Shown here piece by piece: positions 24,294-33,037 of a DNA stretch of 64,000 nucleotides. The DNA is taken from assembly GCF_015350995.1 (NCBI RefSeq), contig NZ_JADKRW010000006.1, positions 310,001-374,000 of the forward strand, written 5' to 3'. How positions within the stretch are numbered: the stretch's first letter is position 1; the number at the start of each line of letters is the position of its first letter. Below the pieces are notes generated by a model, which had not been told where the DNA came from, did no database searches, and saw only the letters and a program-made list of their open reading frames with translations. The position numbers and the translations under genes were made by a program. This stretch comes from Curtobacterium sp. VKM Ac-1393 (GTDB taxonomy: Bacteria; Actinomycetota; Actinomycetes; Actinomycetales; Microbacteriaceae).

Positions 24294-25921
24294 GCGGGAA
24301 CCTCCTGGGGGACGGCGATGTGTCGAGTGATCGTCTCGGCGACCCAGGCGTACGACGCCGGGGCTGCAGGATCGGTGTCGGGGTGGTCGGTGCGGGCGTG
24401 GGCGCCGCGGGACTCGGTGCGGGTCTCGGCGGCGAGCGCCACGAGCCGGGCGAGATCGAGCAGCGCGCGGTCCTCGTGCTCGCGCACGCCGCCCGTGACC
24501 GGTGCGGTGAGCGCGTCGAGGTCGCGCCGTGCGCTCGCCAGTCCGGTGGCGTCGCGCAGCAGACCGACGCGGTCCGTCATGACGGACTGGACCGCCTGCC
24601 GGACGTGGGTGGACCCGTCACGGTGATCCGGGCCTCCCGTCAGGCCTGGCCGGGAGGCCCGTGGGACGTCCGCCGCTCGGGGCACGCTGGTCACGTGGAG
24701 CGCTGCGTCCCCGCGCAGGCGGAGCAGGCCGGGTCGCGGTCCGGCGACCGCGTCCGCTGCGCGGACCGCGAAGACGAGTCCTTCGAGCAGGGAGTTCGAG
24801 GCGAGGCGGTTCGCACCGTGGACGCCGGTGCAGGCGGCCTCGCCGATCGCGAGGAGTCCTGGCAGGCTCGTGCGCCCCTCGGCGTCGGTGGCGATGCCGC
24901 CCATCGAGTAGTGGGCCGCCGGGGACACCGGCACCCCTTCTCGCCCCCAGTCGAAGCCGGCAGCGCGGGTGGCGCGGGTGAGTCCGGGGAACCGACGTGC
25001 GAGGAAGTCGGCGCCGAGCGCGGTGGCGTCGAGGAGCACGGGTGCTCCGCCCTGGTCGCGGACGGCGGCGGCGATGCCACGGGCGACGACGTCGCGCGGA
25101 GCGAGTTCGGCGTCCGGGTGCACCGTCGTCATGAAGCGGCGTCCGCGCGCGTCGCGGAGCACCGCGCCCTCGCCGCGGACGGCCTCGGAGACGAGCCCGC
25201 CGTCCGGCACCGCGAGGCGGGTCGGGTGGAACTGGACGAACTCCAGGTCCGCGACCACCGCCCCCGCACGCCAGGCGGCGGCCACGCCGTCCCCCGTCGC
25301 GACGAGCGGGTTGGTGGTCTCGCGGTAGAGGTGCCCCGCTCCCCCGGAGGCGATCACGACGGCGTCGGCGTCGATCCGTCGGGGTTCGCCGAGCAGGTCG
25401 AGGACGTCGATCCCGACCACGGCGCCGCCCCGGACGACCAGGTCGGTCAGGCACGTGCGTTCGAGGATGGTGACGTGCTGCCGGTGCAGGGCGTCGACGA
25501 GGGTGCGCTCGATGGCGGCACCGGTCGCGTCACCGTCGGCGTGCACGACGCGCCAGCGGCCGTGTGCGGCCTCACGCCCACGGGCCAGGTCGTCGCCGTG
25601 GCGGTCGAGGCTCGCCGCGTCGGTCGTGCGGTCGAAGGGCACGCCGAGGGCGAGCAGGTCGCGGACCCGTGCGGGGCCGTCGGTGCACAGGACCTCCACC
25701 GCGCGGGCGTCGGCGCTGCCGGCCGCGGCGACGTGGGTGTCGGACTGGTGCAGCGTCGCCGTGTCGTCGGCGCCGAGCGCCACCGCGACGCCGCCCTGGG
25801 CGTACGCCGTCGCGCTGTCGGCGAGGGCGCCCTTCGTCACCAGTGTGACGTCGTGGACGGCGCTGGCGCGGATCGCTGCGGTCAGCCCGGCGATGCCGGA
25901 GCCGACGATGACGACGTGCAC
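24290..25921 (-). CDS. nadB: L-aspartate oxidase
   Basis: 543 residues. This flavoprotein oxidises L-aspartate to iminoaspartate for quinolinate synthase. The FAD-binding VVIVGSGIAGLTAAIRA start, ATAYAQGGVAVAL and the substrate-loop HYSMGGI followed by ACTGVHGANRLASNSLLEGLVF (read in two parts) are all intact. Between residues ~420 and ~432 the reading frame contains the CGGGCCTCCCG/CGGGAGGCCCG palindrome otherwise seen between genes, encoding ASRPGLTGGPDHR in the poorly conserved linker. The start is the ATG at 25921. Confidence 0.95.
   Translation of the reverse strand: MHVVIVGSGIAGLTAAIRASAVHDVTLVTKGALADSATAYAQGGVAVALGADDTATLHQSDTHVAAAGSADARAVEVLCTDGPARVRDLLALGVPFDRTTDAASLDRHGDDLARGREAAHGRWRVVHADGDATGAAIERTLVDALHRQHVTILERTCLTDLVVRGGAVVGIDVLDLLGEPRRIDADAVVIASGGAGHLYRETTNPLVATGDGVAAAWRAGAVVADLEFVQFHPTRLAVPDGGLVSEAVRGEGAVLRDARGRRFMTTVHPDAELAPRDVVARGIAAAVRDQGGAPVLLDATALGADFLARRFPGLTRATRAAGFDWGREGVPVSPAAHYSMGGIATDAEGRTSLPGLLAIGEAACTGVHGANRLASNSLLEGLVFAVRAADAVAGPRPGLLRLRGDAALHVTSVPRAADVPRASRPGLTGGPDHRDGSTHVRQAVQSVMTDRVGLLRDATGLASARRDLDALTAPVTGGVREHEDRALLDLARLVALAAETRTESRGAHARTDHPDTDPAAPASYAWVAETITRHIAVPQEVPA
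24628..24661. repeat. dispersed GGGAGGCCCG palindrome inside nadB
   Basis: Arms CCGGGCCTCCCG (24628-24639) and CGGGAGGCCCG (24651-24661) around an 11-base loop, in frame within nadB. The same arms form hairpins after genes elsewhere in this window. Confidence 0.75.
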
Positions 25922-25948
25922 GGTGGTCTCCCTGGGTCGGTCGGGTGC

Positions 25949-25997
<49 letters not shown>

Positions 25998-25998
<1 letters not shown>

Positions 25999-27269
25999 CA
26001 GCCGCGGGGCTTGGCCGCGAGCATGCGCTCGAGCGCGACCCTGGCGTCGGCCTGCACCTCGGCGGGGACGACGATCTCGTTGAGCACCTCGCCGCGCATG
26101 AGTGCCTCGAGCACCCACGCGAGGTAGCCGGGGTGGATCCGGTACATCGTCGAGCACGGGCAGACGACCGGGTCGAGGCAGAAGATCGTGTGCTGCGGGT
26201 ACTCGGCGGCGAGCCGGTTCACCATGTTGATCTCGGTGCCGATCGCGAAGGTCGTGGGCTCGGTGGCGGCGGCGACGGTCTTCCGGATCAGGTCGGTGCT
26301 GCCGGCGTGGTCGGCGGCGTCGACGACGGCCATCGGGCACTCCGGGTGGACGATGACCTGCACGCCGGGGTGCTCGCGGCGGGCCTGGTCGATCTGGTCG
26401 ACGGTGAAGCGGCGGTGCACCGAGCAGAAGCCGTGCCAGAGCACGACCTTGGCGTCCTGCAGGGTCTGCTCGTCGTTGCCGCCGAGGGCCTTGCGCGGGT
26501 TCCACATCGGCATCAGGTCGGTGCTGATCCCCATGGCCTTGGCGGTGTTGCGGCCGAGGTGCTGGTCGGGGAAGAACAGCACGCGCTGCCCGCGTTCGAA
26601 CGCCCACTCGAGCACCGTCGCGGCGTTCGAGCTGGTGCAGACGATGCCGCCGTTGCGCCCGCAGAAGGCCTTGAGGTCGGCAGCGGAGTTCATGTAGGTG
26701 ACCGGGATGACCGGCACACGGCCGTCGGCGTCGGGCTCGGTGCCGTACACGGCGGCGAGCTCGGCCCAGGCGGCCTCGACGCTGTCGATGTCGGCCATGT
26801 CCGCCATCGAGCAGCCCGCGGCCAGGTTCGGCAGGATGACGCGCTGGTCGTCACGGGCCAGGATGTCGGCGGTCTCGGCCATGAAGTGCACGCCGCAGAA
26901 CACGATGGCCTCGGCGTCGGGCTTCGTCAGCGCGGCGTTGGCGAGCTGGAACGAGTCGCCGAGGAAGTCCGCGTGCCGGACGACCTCGTCACGCTGGTAG
27001 AAGTGCCCGAGGACGACGACCCGGTCGCCGAGGGTCGCCTTCGCCCGCTCGATGCGCTCGTGCAGCTCGTCGGTCGGCGTGGTCTTGTACTCGTCCGGCA
27101 GCACGCCCTGTCGCGGGGCTGTCGTCGGGATGACGTCGGTCATCGACGACCCCGGGCCGTACCCGGGCCGCGAGTCGAAGTCCCACGTGGGCAGGGCGAG
27201 GTCGGGCGTGCAGGTGCTGCCGTCGGCCTTGCCGTTCGAGATGAGGTCGATGGTCGTCGCGATGGACAC
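25998..27269 (-). CDS. nadA: quinolinate synthase
   Basis: 423 residues. It condenses iminoaspartate with dihydroxyacetone phosphate to quinolinate using a 4Fe-4S cluster. Cluster and substrate motifs are visible: FCGVHFMAETADIL, NLAAGCSMADM, GGIVCTSSNA and the C-terminal VCPCSTMYRI. The first ~70 residues are a less conserved extension common in actinobacteria. It starts 8 bases after the nrtR stop and is the first biosynthetic gene of the operon. Confidence 0.96.
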
Positions 27270-27277
27270 GGTGGTTC

Positions 27278-27976
27278 CTATCGGTTCTGCGGTCGTGTGC
27301 CCTGCTGCAGCGGGCCGTTGTCCGCGTAGGCCAGGTCGGGGTTCGAGCGGTACAGCCGGGCCGGACGGTGCCGGTCCCCACTCGTGGTCTCGTCGGTCGG
27401 CAGGATCGCGTCGGTCTTCTCGACCTGTCGACGGAAGTTCGCGGGGTCGAGCGCGCGCCCGAGCACCGCCTCGTACACCCCGCGCAGCTCGGCGAGGGTG
27501 AACCGGTCCCCCAGGAACGCCTGGGCGATCCGGGAGTACGACATCTTGGTGCGGAGTCGCCAGAGCGCGTACTCGACGATGCGGTCGTGGTCGAAGGCGA
27601 GCGGCGGGTGCTCGTCGGCCAGGAACCAGCGGACGTTCCAGTCGTCCGGCACCACGTTCGCCTCGTCCGGGTGCACCAGCGCCCAGTAGACGATGGACAC
27701 CACCCGGCTCGGGGAGCGTCCGACGTCGCCGAACGCGTAGAGCTGCTCGAGGTACCGCGGCTGCACGTTCGTCGTCTCGCGCAGGCGGGCCGCGGCGGAG
27801 TCCTCGAGCCCCTCGTCGTCACCGACCCAGCCGCCGGGCAACGCCCACGACCCCTCGAACGGCTCGGCCACCCGGCGCACGAGCGGCATCCAGAGCGCCG
27901 GCGCCCCGGTGTCGGGGTGCGGGCGCAGTGCGACGATCACGGTGGAGACCGCGACGCGGATGCCTGGCTCGTCCAT
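27278..27976 (-). CDS. nrtR: Nudix-related transcriptional regulator of NAD metabolism
   Basis: 232 residues: an N-terminal Nudix domain (residues ~1-140) fused to a C-terminal winged helix (FTLAELRGVYEAVLGRALD then NFRRQVEK). The Nudix box (GGWVGDDEGLEDSAAARLRE, cut here at 20) lacks the usual second Glu pair, as in NrtR proteins that bind but do not hydrolyse ADP-ribose. It heads the nadABC-nifS operon, and an operator-like palindrome lies at its own promoter, so autoregulated repression of NAD synthesis is likely. The start ATG 27976 gives the family N-terminus. Confidence 0.88.
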   Translation of the reverse strand: MDEPGIRVAVSTVIVALRPHPDTGAPALWMPLVRRVAEPFEGSWALPGGWVGDDEGLEDSAAARLRETTNVQPRYLEQLYAFGDVGRSPSRVVSIVYWALVHPDEANVVPDDWNVRWFLADEHPPLAFDHDRIVEYALWRLRTKMSYSRIAQAFLGDRFTLAELRGVYEAVLGRALDPANFRRQVEKTDAILPTDETTSGDRHRPARLYRSNPDLAYADNGPLQQGTRPQNR

Positions 27977-27987
27977 GGTGGACCTTC

Positions 27988-28026
27988 GTGTCAATGTGAC
28001 CCGAAGTGTTCGGGTTGCGATGACAC
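27988..28026. promoter_or_regulatory. candidate NrtR operator upstream of the NAD operon
   Basis: A perfect inverted repeat ACCCGAA-GTG-TTCGGGT (27999-28015) lies between a second pair of mirrored hexamers, GTGTCA (27988) and TGACAC (28021). It starts 12 bases upstream of the nrtR ATG, where a repressor would block the operon promoter. Confidence 0.65.
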
Positions 28027-28095
28027 TATCACCGGCCGTCACGAACCGGAAACAGATTGTCACGCGGCCGAAAACTCCCGGGGTCCCCGCGTGGA

Positions 28096-28101
28096 TACGG
28101 T
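28096..28101 (+). promoter_or_regulatory. -10 box of a leaderless promoter for acylphosphatase
   Basis: TACGGT seven bases before ATG 28109. This favours ATG 28109 over the in-frame GTG at 28100. Confidence 0.5.
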
Positions 28102-28108
28102 GAGCGAC

Positions 28109-28390
28109 ATGACGACGGTGACGAGGATGCATGCCGTGGTGTCGGGGACCGTCCAGGGGGTCGGCTTCCGGTACTGGACCGCACGGAAGGCCGACGGGCT
28201 CGACCTGGTCGGGTACGCCAGGAACCTGTGGGACGGCACCGTCGAGGTCGAGGCCGAGGGGCCCTCGGTCGCGGTGGAGACGCTGATGGAGTGCCTGCGG
28301 AGCGGTCCCCCGTCGGCCACCGTGACCGACGTCGAGCTCCGCCCCGTCGTGCCGCACGGCGACGCCGACGGGTTCGCGATCCTGCACTGA
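28109..28390 (+). CDS. acyP: acylphosphatase
   Basis: 93 residues, exact family size. It hydrolyses acyl phosphates. The signature VSGTVQGVGFRYWTARKA holds the phosphate-binding loop and catalytic Arg, and GYARNLWDGTVEVEAEG carries the catalytic Asn. It is divergent from nrtR; a leaderless start at 28109 is likely. Confidence 0.95.
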   Translation: MTTVTRMHAVVSGTVQGVGFRYWTARKADGLDLVGYARNLWDGTVEVEAEGPSVAVETLMECLRSGPPSATVTDVELRPVVPHGDADGFAILH

Positions 28391-28522
28391 CCGGGTCACC
28401 CGGACTGTTCACCTGCGGATGTCGGTGCGGAGCGGAATAATCGAATCCACTCAGGCGGTTGCCCTGTCTGCGCGTTCCGCGCCCCCTCGTTCCACCAGTC
28501 GTGATCCACCAGGAGCCCCCGC

Positions 28523-30004
28523 ATGACCCAGGCCGTCGATTCCGCCCCCCGCACGGGAAGCGTCTCGCAGCCGAACGCTGCCGAGACCCGACTCGTGATC
28601 GGGCTGCTGCTCGTCTCCGCGTTCGTCGTCATCCTCAACGAGACGATCATGGGCGTGGCGCTGCCGCGGCTCATGGACGACCTCGACATCAGTGCGGCGA
28701 CGGGGCAGTGGTTGACCACCGGCTTCCTGCTCACGATGGCGGTCGTCATCCCGATCACCGGCTTCCTGCTGCAGCGCTTCAACACCCGCCCGGTGTTCGT
28801 CTGGGCGATGGGCCTGTTCTCCGTCGGCACGCTGATCGCGCTGCTCGCACCGGGCTTCACGCTCCTGCTGATCGGCCGCATCGTCCAGGCGAGCGGGACG
28901 GCGATCATGATGCCGCTCCTGATGACGACCGTGCTCACCCTCGTCGACCCCGCCCACCGCGGCCGGATCATGGGGAACATCTCGATCGTCATCTCGGTCG
29001 CGCCGGCGATCGGCCCGACGATCTCGGGGCTCATCCTCAACGCGTTCTCGTGGCGCTGGCTGTTCGGCTTCGTCCTGCCGATCGCGATCGCCGCGCTCAT
29101 CCTCGGCATGGTGAAGGTCCGCAACGTCTCGACGCCGCGCCGGGCACCGCTCGACGTGTTCTCGGTGATCCTGTCCGCGTTCGCGTTCGGTGGGATCGTC
29201 TACGGCCTGTCCAGCATCGGCGAGGCCGGCACGACCGGCCTGGCCGTCCCGGTCACCGCGCTCGTCGTCGGTGCCGTCGCCCTGACGGCGTTCATCATCC
29301 GGCAGACCCGCCTGCAGCGCACCGACAGTGCGCTGCTCGACCTGCGCACCTTCCAGACCCGCGGGTTCACCGTGCCGATCGTCGCGATGGCGCTGAGCTT
29401 CATGGCGATGTTCGGCACGCTCATCCTGCTGCCGATCTACCTCGAGCGCGTGCTCGGGCTCGAGGTCCTGCAGGTCGGCCTGCTCCTGCTGCCCGGCGGT
29501 CTGCTCATGGGTCTGCTCTCCCCGATCGTCGGCCGCGTCTACGACCGTCGTGGGCCCCGCGTGCTGCTCATCCCCGGCTCCATCATCGTCAGCGCGGTGC
29601 TGTGGGCGCTCTCCACGGTCGGCGTGGACACCAGCGTCTGGTTCGTCCTCGGTGCCCACGTCGTGCTGAGCATCGGCCTGGCACTGACCTTCACGCCGCT
29701 GTTCACCGCGGCGCTCGGCGGGCTGCCCCCGAAGCTCTACTCGCACGGCAGCGCGGTGCTCGGCACGGCGCAGCAGCTCGCCGGCGCCGCCGGCACCGCC
29801 CTGTTCGTCACGCTCCTGACGATCGGCGCCGCCACCGCAGCGACCGACGCGGGTGCCGGAGCCGTGGCTGCCGCGACCGCCTCGGGCGTGCAGACCGCGT
29901 TCCTGGTCGGCGCCGTGATCTCGCTGTTCGGCATCCTGGCGTCGGTGTTCGTCACCCGCCCGGTGGTCCCCGAGGGCGCGCCGACCCCGCCGCCCGCACA
30001 CTGA
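28523..30004 (+). CDS. DHA2-type MFS multidrug exporter
   Basis: 493 residues with about 14 helices. The start TRLVIGLLLVSAFVVILNET and GQWLTTGFLLTMAVVIPITG are typical of the LmrB/DHA2 group that exports antibiotics or other toxic compounds with protons. ATG 28523 is preceded by AGGAG. An AATAAT box at 28435-28440 may be its -10. No dedicated regulator is adjacent. Confidence 0.9.
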   Translation: MTQAVDSAPRTGSVSQPNAAETRLVIGLLLVSAFVVILNETIMGVALPRLMDDLDISAATGQWLTTGFLLTMAVVIPITGFLLQRFNTRPVFVWAMGLFSVGTLIALLAPGFTLLLIGRIVQASGTAIMMPLLMTTVLTLVDPAHRGRIMGNISIVISVAPAIGPTISGLILNAFSWRWLFGFVLPIAIAALILGMVKVRNVSTPRRAPLDVFSVILSAFAFGGIVYGLSSIGEAGTTGLAVPVTALVVGAVALTAFIIRQTRLQRTDSALLDLRTFQTRGFTVPIVAMALSFMAMFGTLILLPIYLERVLGLEVLQVGLLLLPGGLLMGLLSPIVGRVYDRRGPRVLLIPGSIIVSAVLWALSTVGVDTSVWFVLGAHVVLSIGLALTFTPLFTAALGGLPPKLYSHGSAVLGTAQQLAGAAGTALFVTLLTIGAATAATDAGAGAVAAATASGVQTAFLVGAVISLFGILASVFVTRPVVPEGAPTPPPAH

Positions 30005-30045
30005 CCGCAGCGCCGCCCACGGGTCCGCGTGGCATCGTGGGCGGC

Positions 30046-31293
30046 ATGCGGTCGACGGCGAGCGAACTGAACTGGTCCGGCACGGTCACCTACACGGCCG
30101 AGCGGGTGGTGCGACCGGGTTCGATCGCCGAGGCCGCTGACCTGGTCGCACGCTCTCCGAGGGTGCACGGACTCGGCACCCGACACTCGTTCAACGACGT
30201 CGCCGACTCCCCCGGGATCCTGATCGACCTGACCGGGCTCCCGACCGACCTGGTCGTCGACCCGGAACGACGGACGGCGACACTCGGTGCCGGCACCCGG
30301 TACGGCGTCGTCGCACCGGAGCTCGACCGCGCCGGCTTCGCTCTGCACAACATGGGCTCGCTGCCGCACATCTCCGTCGGCGGCGCGGTCGCCACCGGCA
30401 CCCACGGCTCCGGCACCACCCTCGGCTCACTGTCCACCGCGGTGCGGTCGTTCGAGCTGCTCGGCCCCGACGGCGCGCTCCGGACGGTCGACCGCTCCGA
30501 CCCCGCCTTCGCCGGCACCGTCCTGCACCTCGGACTGTTCGGCATCGTGACCCGCGTCACGCTCGACCTCGAGCCGACGTACCGGATGCGCCAGGACTCG
30601 TACGGCCCGTTCCCGTGGGCCACGTTCACCGACCACGTCGCCGAGGTCCACGCCGCCGGGTACTCGGTGTGCGCGTACACGGTGTTCGGCGACGAGATCA
30701 GCGAGGCACTGGTGAAGTCCCGGGTGCCCGACGGCGCCGACGACGTCGCCGTGCCGGACGAGCTGTTCGGTGCCCCCCGACTGCCCGGAGCACCAGGCGA
30801 CGCCCACCGCACCGCCCGCGACGGATCGGTCGGCCCGTGGTGGGACCGGCTGCCGCACTTCCCGATCGAGTCCGTCCCGAGCCACGGATCCGAGGTGCAG
30901 AGCGAGCACTTCGTCCCGCTCCGGCACGCCGCCGCCGCCCTCGACGCCCTGCGGGGCCTGGCCGACCGCATCCAGCCGCACCTGCACGTGTGCGAGCTCC
31001 GGACGATGGCGGCGGACGACCTCTGGTTGAGCCCGACCCAGGGCGAGGACGTGCTCTGCATCGCGTTCACCTGGCAGAAGCACCCGGAGGCGGTCGCGGC
31101 GCTGCTGCCCGACCTCGAGGCGCGGCTGGCACCGTTCGACGGGCGGCCGCACTGGGGGAAGATGAGCTCGCTCGACGGCGACGCGATCGCGGAGCTGTAC
31201 CCGCGGGTGGCGGACGTCCGCGAGCTGGTGGCACGAGCCGACCCGGACCGGACGTTCGCATCCGCGTTCGGTGAGCGGTTGCTCGGGACCTGA
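30046..31293 (+). CDS. FAD-linked alditol/aldonolactone oxidase-like enzyme
   Basis: 415 residues. The N-terminal PCMH-type FAD domain reads VRPGSIAEAADLVAR, GLGTRHSFND (its His is in the place used for covalent FAD attachment in alditol oxidases) and VGGAVATGTHGSG. The C-terminal domain ends WGKMSSL, then DPDRTFAS. These features match alditol/xylitol oxidases and L-gulonolactone-type oxidases that make H2O2. The exact polyol is unknown. The gene follows the exporter by 41 bases and could be read with it. Confidence 0.85.
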   Translation: MRSTASELNWSGTVTYTAERVVRPGSIAEAADLVARSPRVHGLGTRHSFNDVADSPGILIDLTGLPTDLVVDPERRTATLGAGTRYGVVAPELDRAGFALHNMGSLPHISVGGAVATGTHGSGTTLGSLSTAVRSFELLGPDGALRTVDRSDPAFAGTVLHLGLFGIVTRVTLDLEPTYRMRQDSYGPFPWATFTDHVAEVHAAGYSVCAYTVFGDEISEALVKSRVPDGADDVAVPDELFGAPRLPGAPGDAHRTARDGSVGPWWDRLPHFPIESVPSHGSEVQSEHFVPLRHAAAALDALRGLADRIQPHLHVCELRTMAADDLWLSPTQGEDVLCIAFTWQKHPEAVAALLPDLEARLAPFDGRPHWGKMSSLDGDAIAELYPRVADVRELVARADPDRTFASAFGERLLGT

Positions 31294-31423
31294 CCCGGGC
31301 CTCCCGTCCGACGCCCCGCGCCTCCGCGCCCCGGAACCAGGTTCCGGACACGGAACCGTGCGATCGCGTGGTGCTGTGTCCGGAACCTGGTTCCGCTGGC
31401 CCCGGTCCGACCGGGAGGCCCGG
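31294..31423. terminator. nested double palindrome between convergent genes
   Basis: Outer arms CCCGGGCCTCCCG (31294) and CGGGAGGCCCGG (31412) enclose a perfect 19-base inner pair beginning GGAACCAGGTTCC at 31333 and ending CCTGGTTCC at 31394. Each inner arm is itself partly palindromic. It sits between the oxidase and the convergent RNA-ligase-like gene, as a bidirectional terminator would. Confidence 0.75.
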
Positions 31424-31442
31424 TGCCGGTCCGCCACGGCGC

Positions 31443-31937
31443 TCAGCGCAGGCGGGTGACCACCTTCGCATCCCCGTCCCAGTGGCGGAGACCGCCCACG
31501 GTGAGCACCTCGGGCAGGGGCGCGTCCGCAGACAGGACCCGGAGGGCCGCGGGCAGGTCGACGTCGCGGATGCGCCGCGCGAGGGTGACGTGCGGCGCCC
31601 ACCGGCCCGGCGACGACGAGTCGAGCGATCCCGGGGCAGCGGCGTCGACCGCGCGGTGGAAGCGGGCCAGTGGCTCGTCGACGACCACACCGAGGCCGAG
31701 CACGTGCCGACCGGGGCCGGCGGGGAAGAGCAGGACGCCCGCGACGCGCAGGGTCTCAGGCATCAGGACGTCGAGGTCCGTCGGGACGGGCAGCGCCTCG
31801 CCGGCCACGAGGGTGACGTGCGGATCGTTCGTGCCCGAGTGGCCGAGGCTCGGCAGTTCGGCGGCGACGAGAGTCTGCCAGAGCGCCCGGACCGCTGCGT
31901 CCGACGGGCCGTCGAGGACGAGTTCGATGCTGCGCAC
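31443..31937 (-). CDS. 2'-5' RNA ligase / cyclic phosphodiesterase family protein
   Basis: 164 residues with the two-H phosphoesterase fold: HVTLVAG near residue 40 and HVTLARR near residue 119 supply the two catalytic HxT motifs. The family cuts 2',3'-cyclic phosphates or ligates 2'-5' RNA ends; the substrate here is unknown. The GTG at 31937 begins VRSIELVLDGP, the first strand of the fold. Upstream ATGs lie in the metQ leader and are unlikely. Confidence 0.8.
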   Translation of the reverse strand: MRSIELVLDGPSDAAVRALWQTLVAAELPSLGHSGTNDPHVTLVAGEALPVPTDLDVLMPETLRVAGVLLFPAGPGRHVLGLGVVVDEPLARFHRAVDAAAPGSLDSSSPGRWAPHVTLARRIRDVDLPAALRVLSADAPLPEVLTVGGLRHWDGDAKVVTRLR

Positions 31938-32028
31938 GTACCGAGTCAACCAACGAAGCCCGTGACACCGATGTAACACGACGGAACGGAACTCGCACCG
32001 GGGCGACGCTCCCGCCACACTCGACTCC

Positions 32029-32050
32029 ACGCCGCGGACCACCGCGGCGT
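32029..32050 (+). promoter_or_regulatory. GC-rich hairpin in the metQ leader
   Basis: A perfect 9-bp stem, ACGCCGCGG with CCGCGGCGT, around ACCA, ends 33 bases before the metQ start. It could be a leader attenuator or a protein site. No known SAM riboswitch core is visible around it. Confidence 0.5.
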
Positions 32051-32083
32051 CCCCGACAGCACCTGCCCACGAGGAGCACCACC

Positions 32084-33037
32084 ATGTCCGCAGCCCCCGC
32101 ACTGCCCGAGAAGCCGAAGGGCAAGCGCCCGATCGGGTGGATCGTCGCCGCAGCGATCGTCGTCGTCGCGATCGTCGTCGCCGTGATCGTCGGAGCCGTC
32201 CGCTCAGGGGGCGACGACGCTGGCGCTGCCGCCGGTGACGCGAAGCCGAAGACCGTCACGATCGGTGTCGCGGACAAGTCACTTTCCTACTGGAGCACGT
32301 ACACGAAGCTCGCGAAGGAGAAGCTCAACGTCACCGTCAAGCTGACGAACTTCGCGGACTACTCGCTGCCGAACCCCGCGCTGAAGGACGGCCAGGTCGA
32401 CCTGAACCAGTTCCAGCACATCCAGTACCTGGCGGACTACAACGTCACGTCGGACGACGACCTGCAGCCGATCGGCTCCACCGCCGTCTACCCGCTGCCG
32501 CTGTACTCGACGAAGTACGACGAGCCCTCGAAGCTCCCCGCGAACGCGAAGGTCGCGATCCCGAACGACTCGATCAACCAGGCCCGCGCGCTGCTCATCC
32601 TGCAGGCAGCGGACCTCATCACGCTCAAGGACGGCGGCTCGGCGTTCTCGACCACCTCGGACATCGAGACGAAGAAGGTCGACATCCAGCCGCTCGAGGC
32701 CTCGCAGACCGCGAACGCGCTGCAGCAGGGCTCCGTCGCCGCCGCCGTCGTGAACAACAACTTCGCGACCGCCGCCGGCCTGCCGATCTCGGACGCGATC
32801 TACCAGGACGACCCCTCGAGCGCGAGCGCCGCCCCGTACGTGAACGTGTTCGCCGCCCGCGACGAGGACAAGGACAACACGACGTACCTGGCCCTCGCGA
32901 AGCTGTTCCAGGACGAGTCCGTGCAGAAGGTCTTCGCGAAGGACCTGCCCGAGGCCGTCTCCCGCGACGAGAGCGCCTCGAAGCTGCAGTCCGAGCTCGC
33001 GAAGGTCGAGCAGGACGCGAAGGCGGCCAAGCAGTAG
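32084..33037 (+). CDS. metQ: MetQ/NlpA-family methionine-binding protein, membrane anchored
   Basis: 317 residues. The substrate-binding domain of the NlpA family is clear: VTIGVADKSLSYWSTYTKLA, DLNQFQHIQYLADYN and VAIPNDSINQARALLIL. It captures methionine for the MetNI importer. Most relatives are lipoproteins; here there is no lipobox cysteine but a strong hydrophobic helix (residues ~16-40) after a lysine-rich start, so it is held by a transmembrane anchor. ATG 32084 has GAGGAG upstream. The stop overlaps the metN start by one base. Confidence 0.9.
   Translation: MSAAPALPEKPKGKRPIGWIVAAAIVVVAIVVAVIVGAVRSGGDDAGAAAGDAKPKTVTIGVADKSLSYWSTYTKLAKEKLNVTVKLTNFADYSLPNPALKDGQVDLNQFQHIQYLADYNVTSDDDLQPIGSTAVYPLPLYSTKYDEPSKLPANAKVAIPNDSINQARALLILQAADLITLKDGGSAFSTTSDIETKKVDIQPLEASQTANALQQGSVAAAVVNNNFATAAGLPISDAIYQDDPSSASAAPYVNVFAARDEDKDNTTYLALAKLFQDESVQKVFAKDLPEAVSRDESASKLQSELAKVEQDAKAAKQ

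Noticed and set aside
31938..32083. SAM riboswitch before metQNI
   Set aside because: No conserved SAM-I, SAM-II or SAM-IV core could be recognised; only a simple hairpin.
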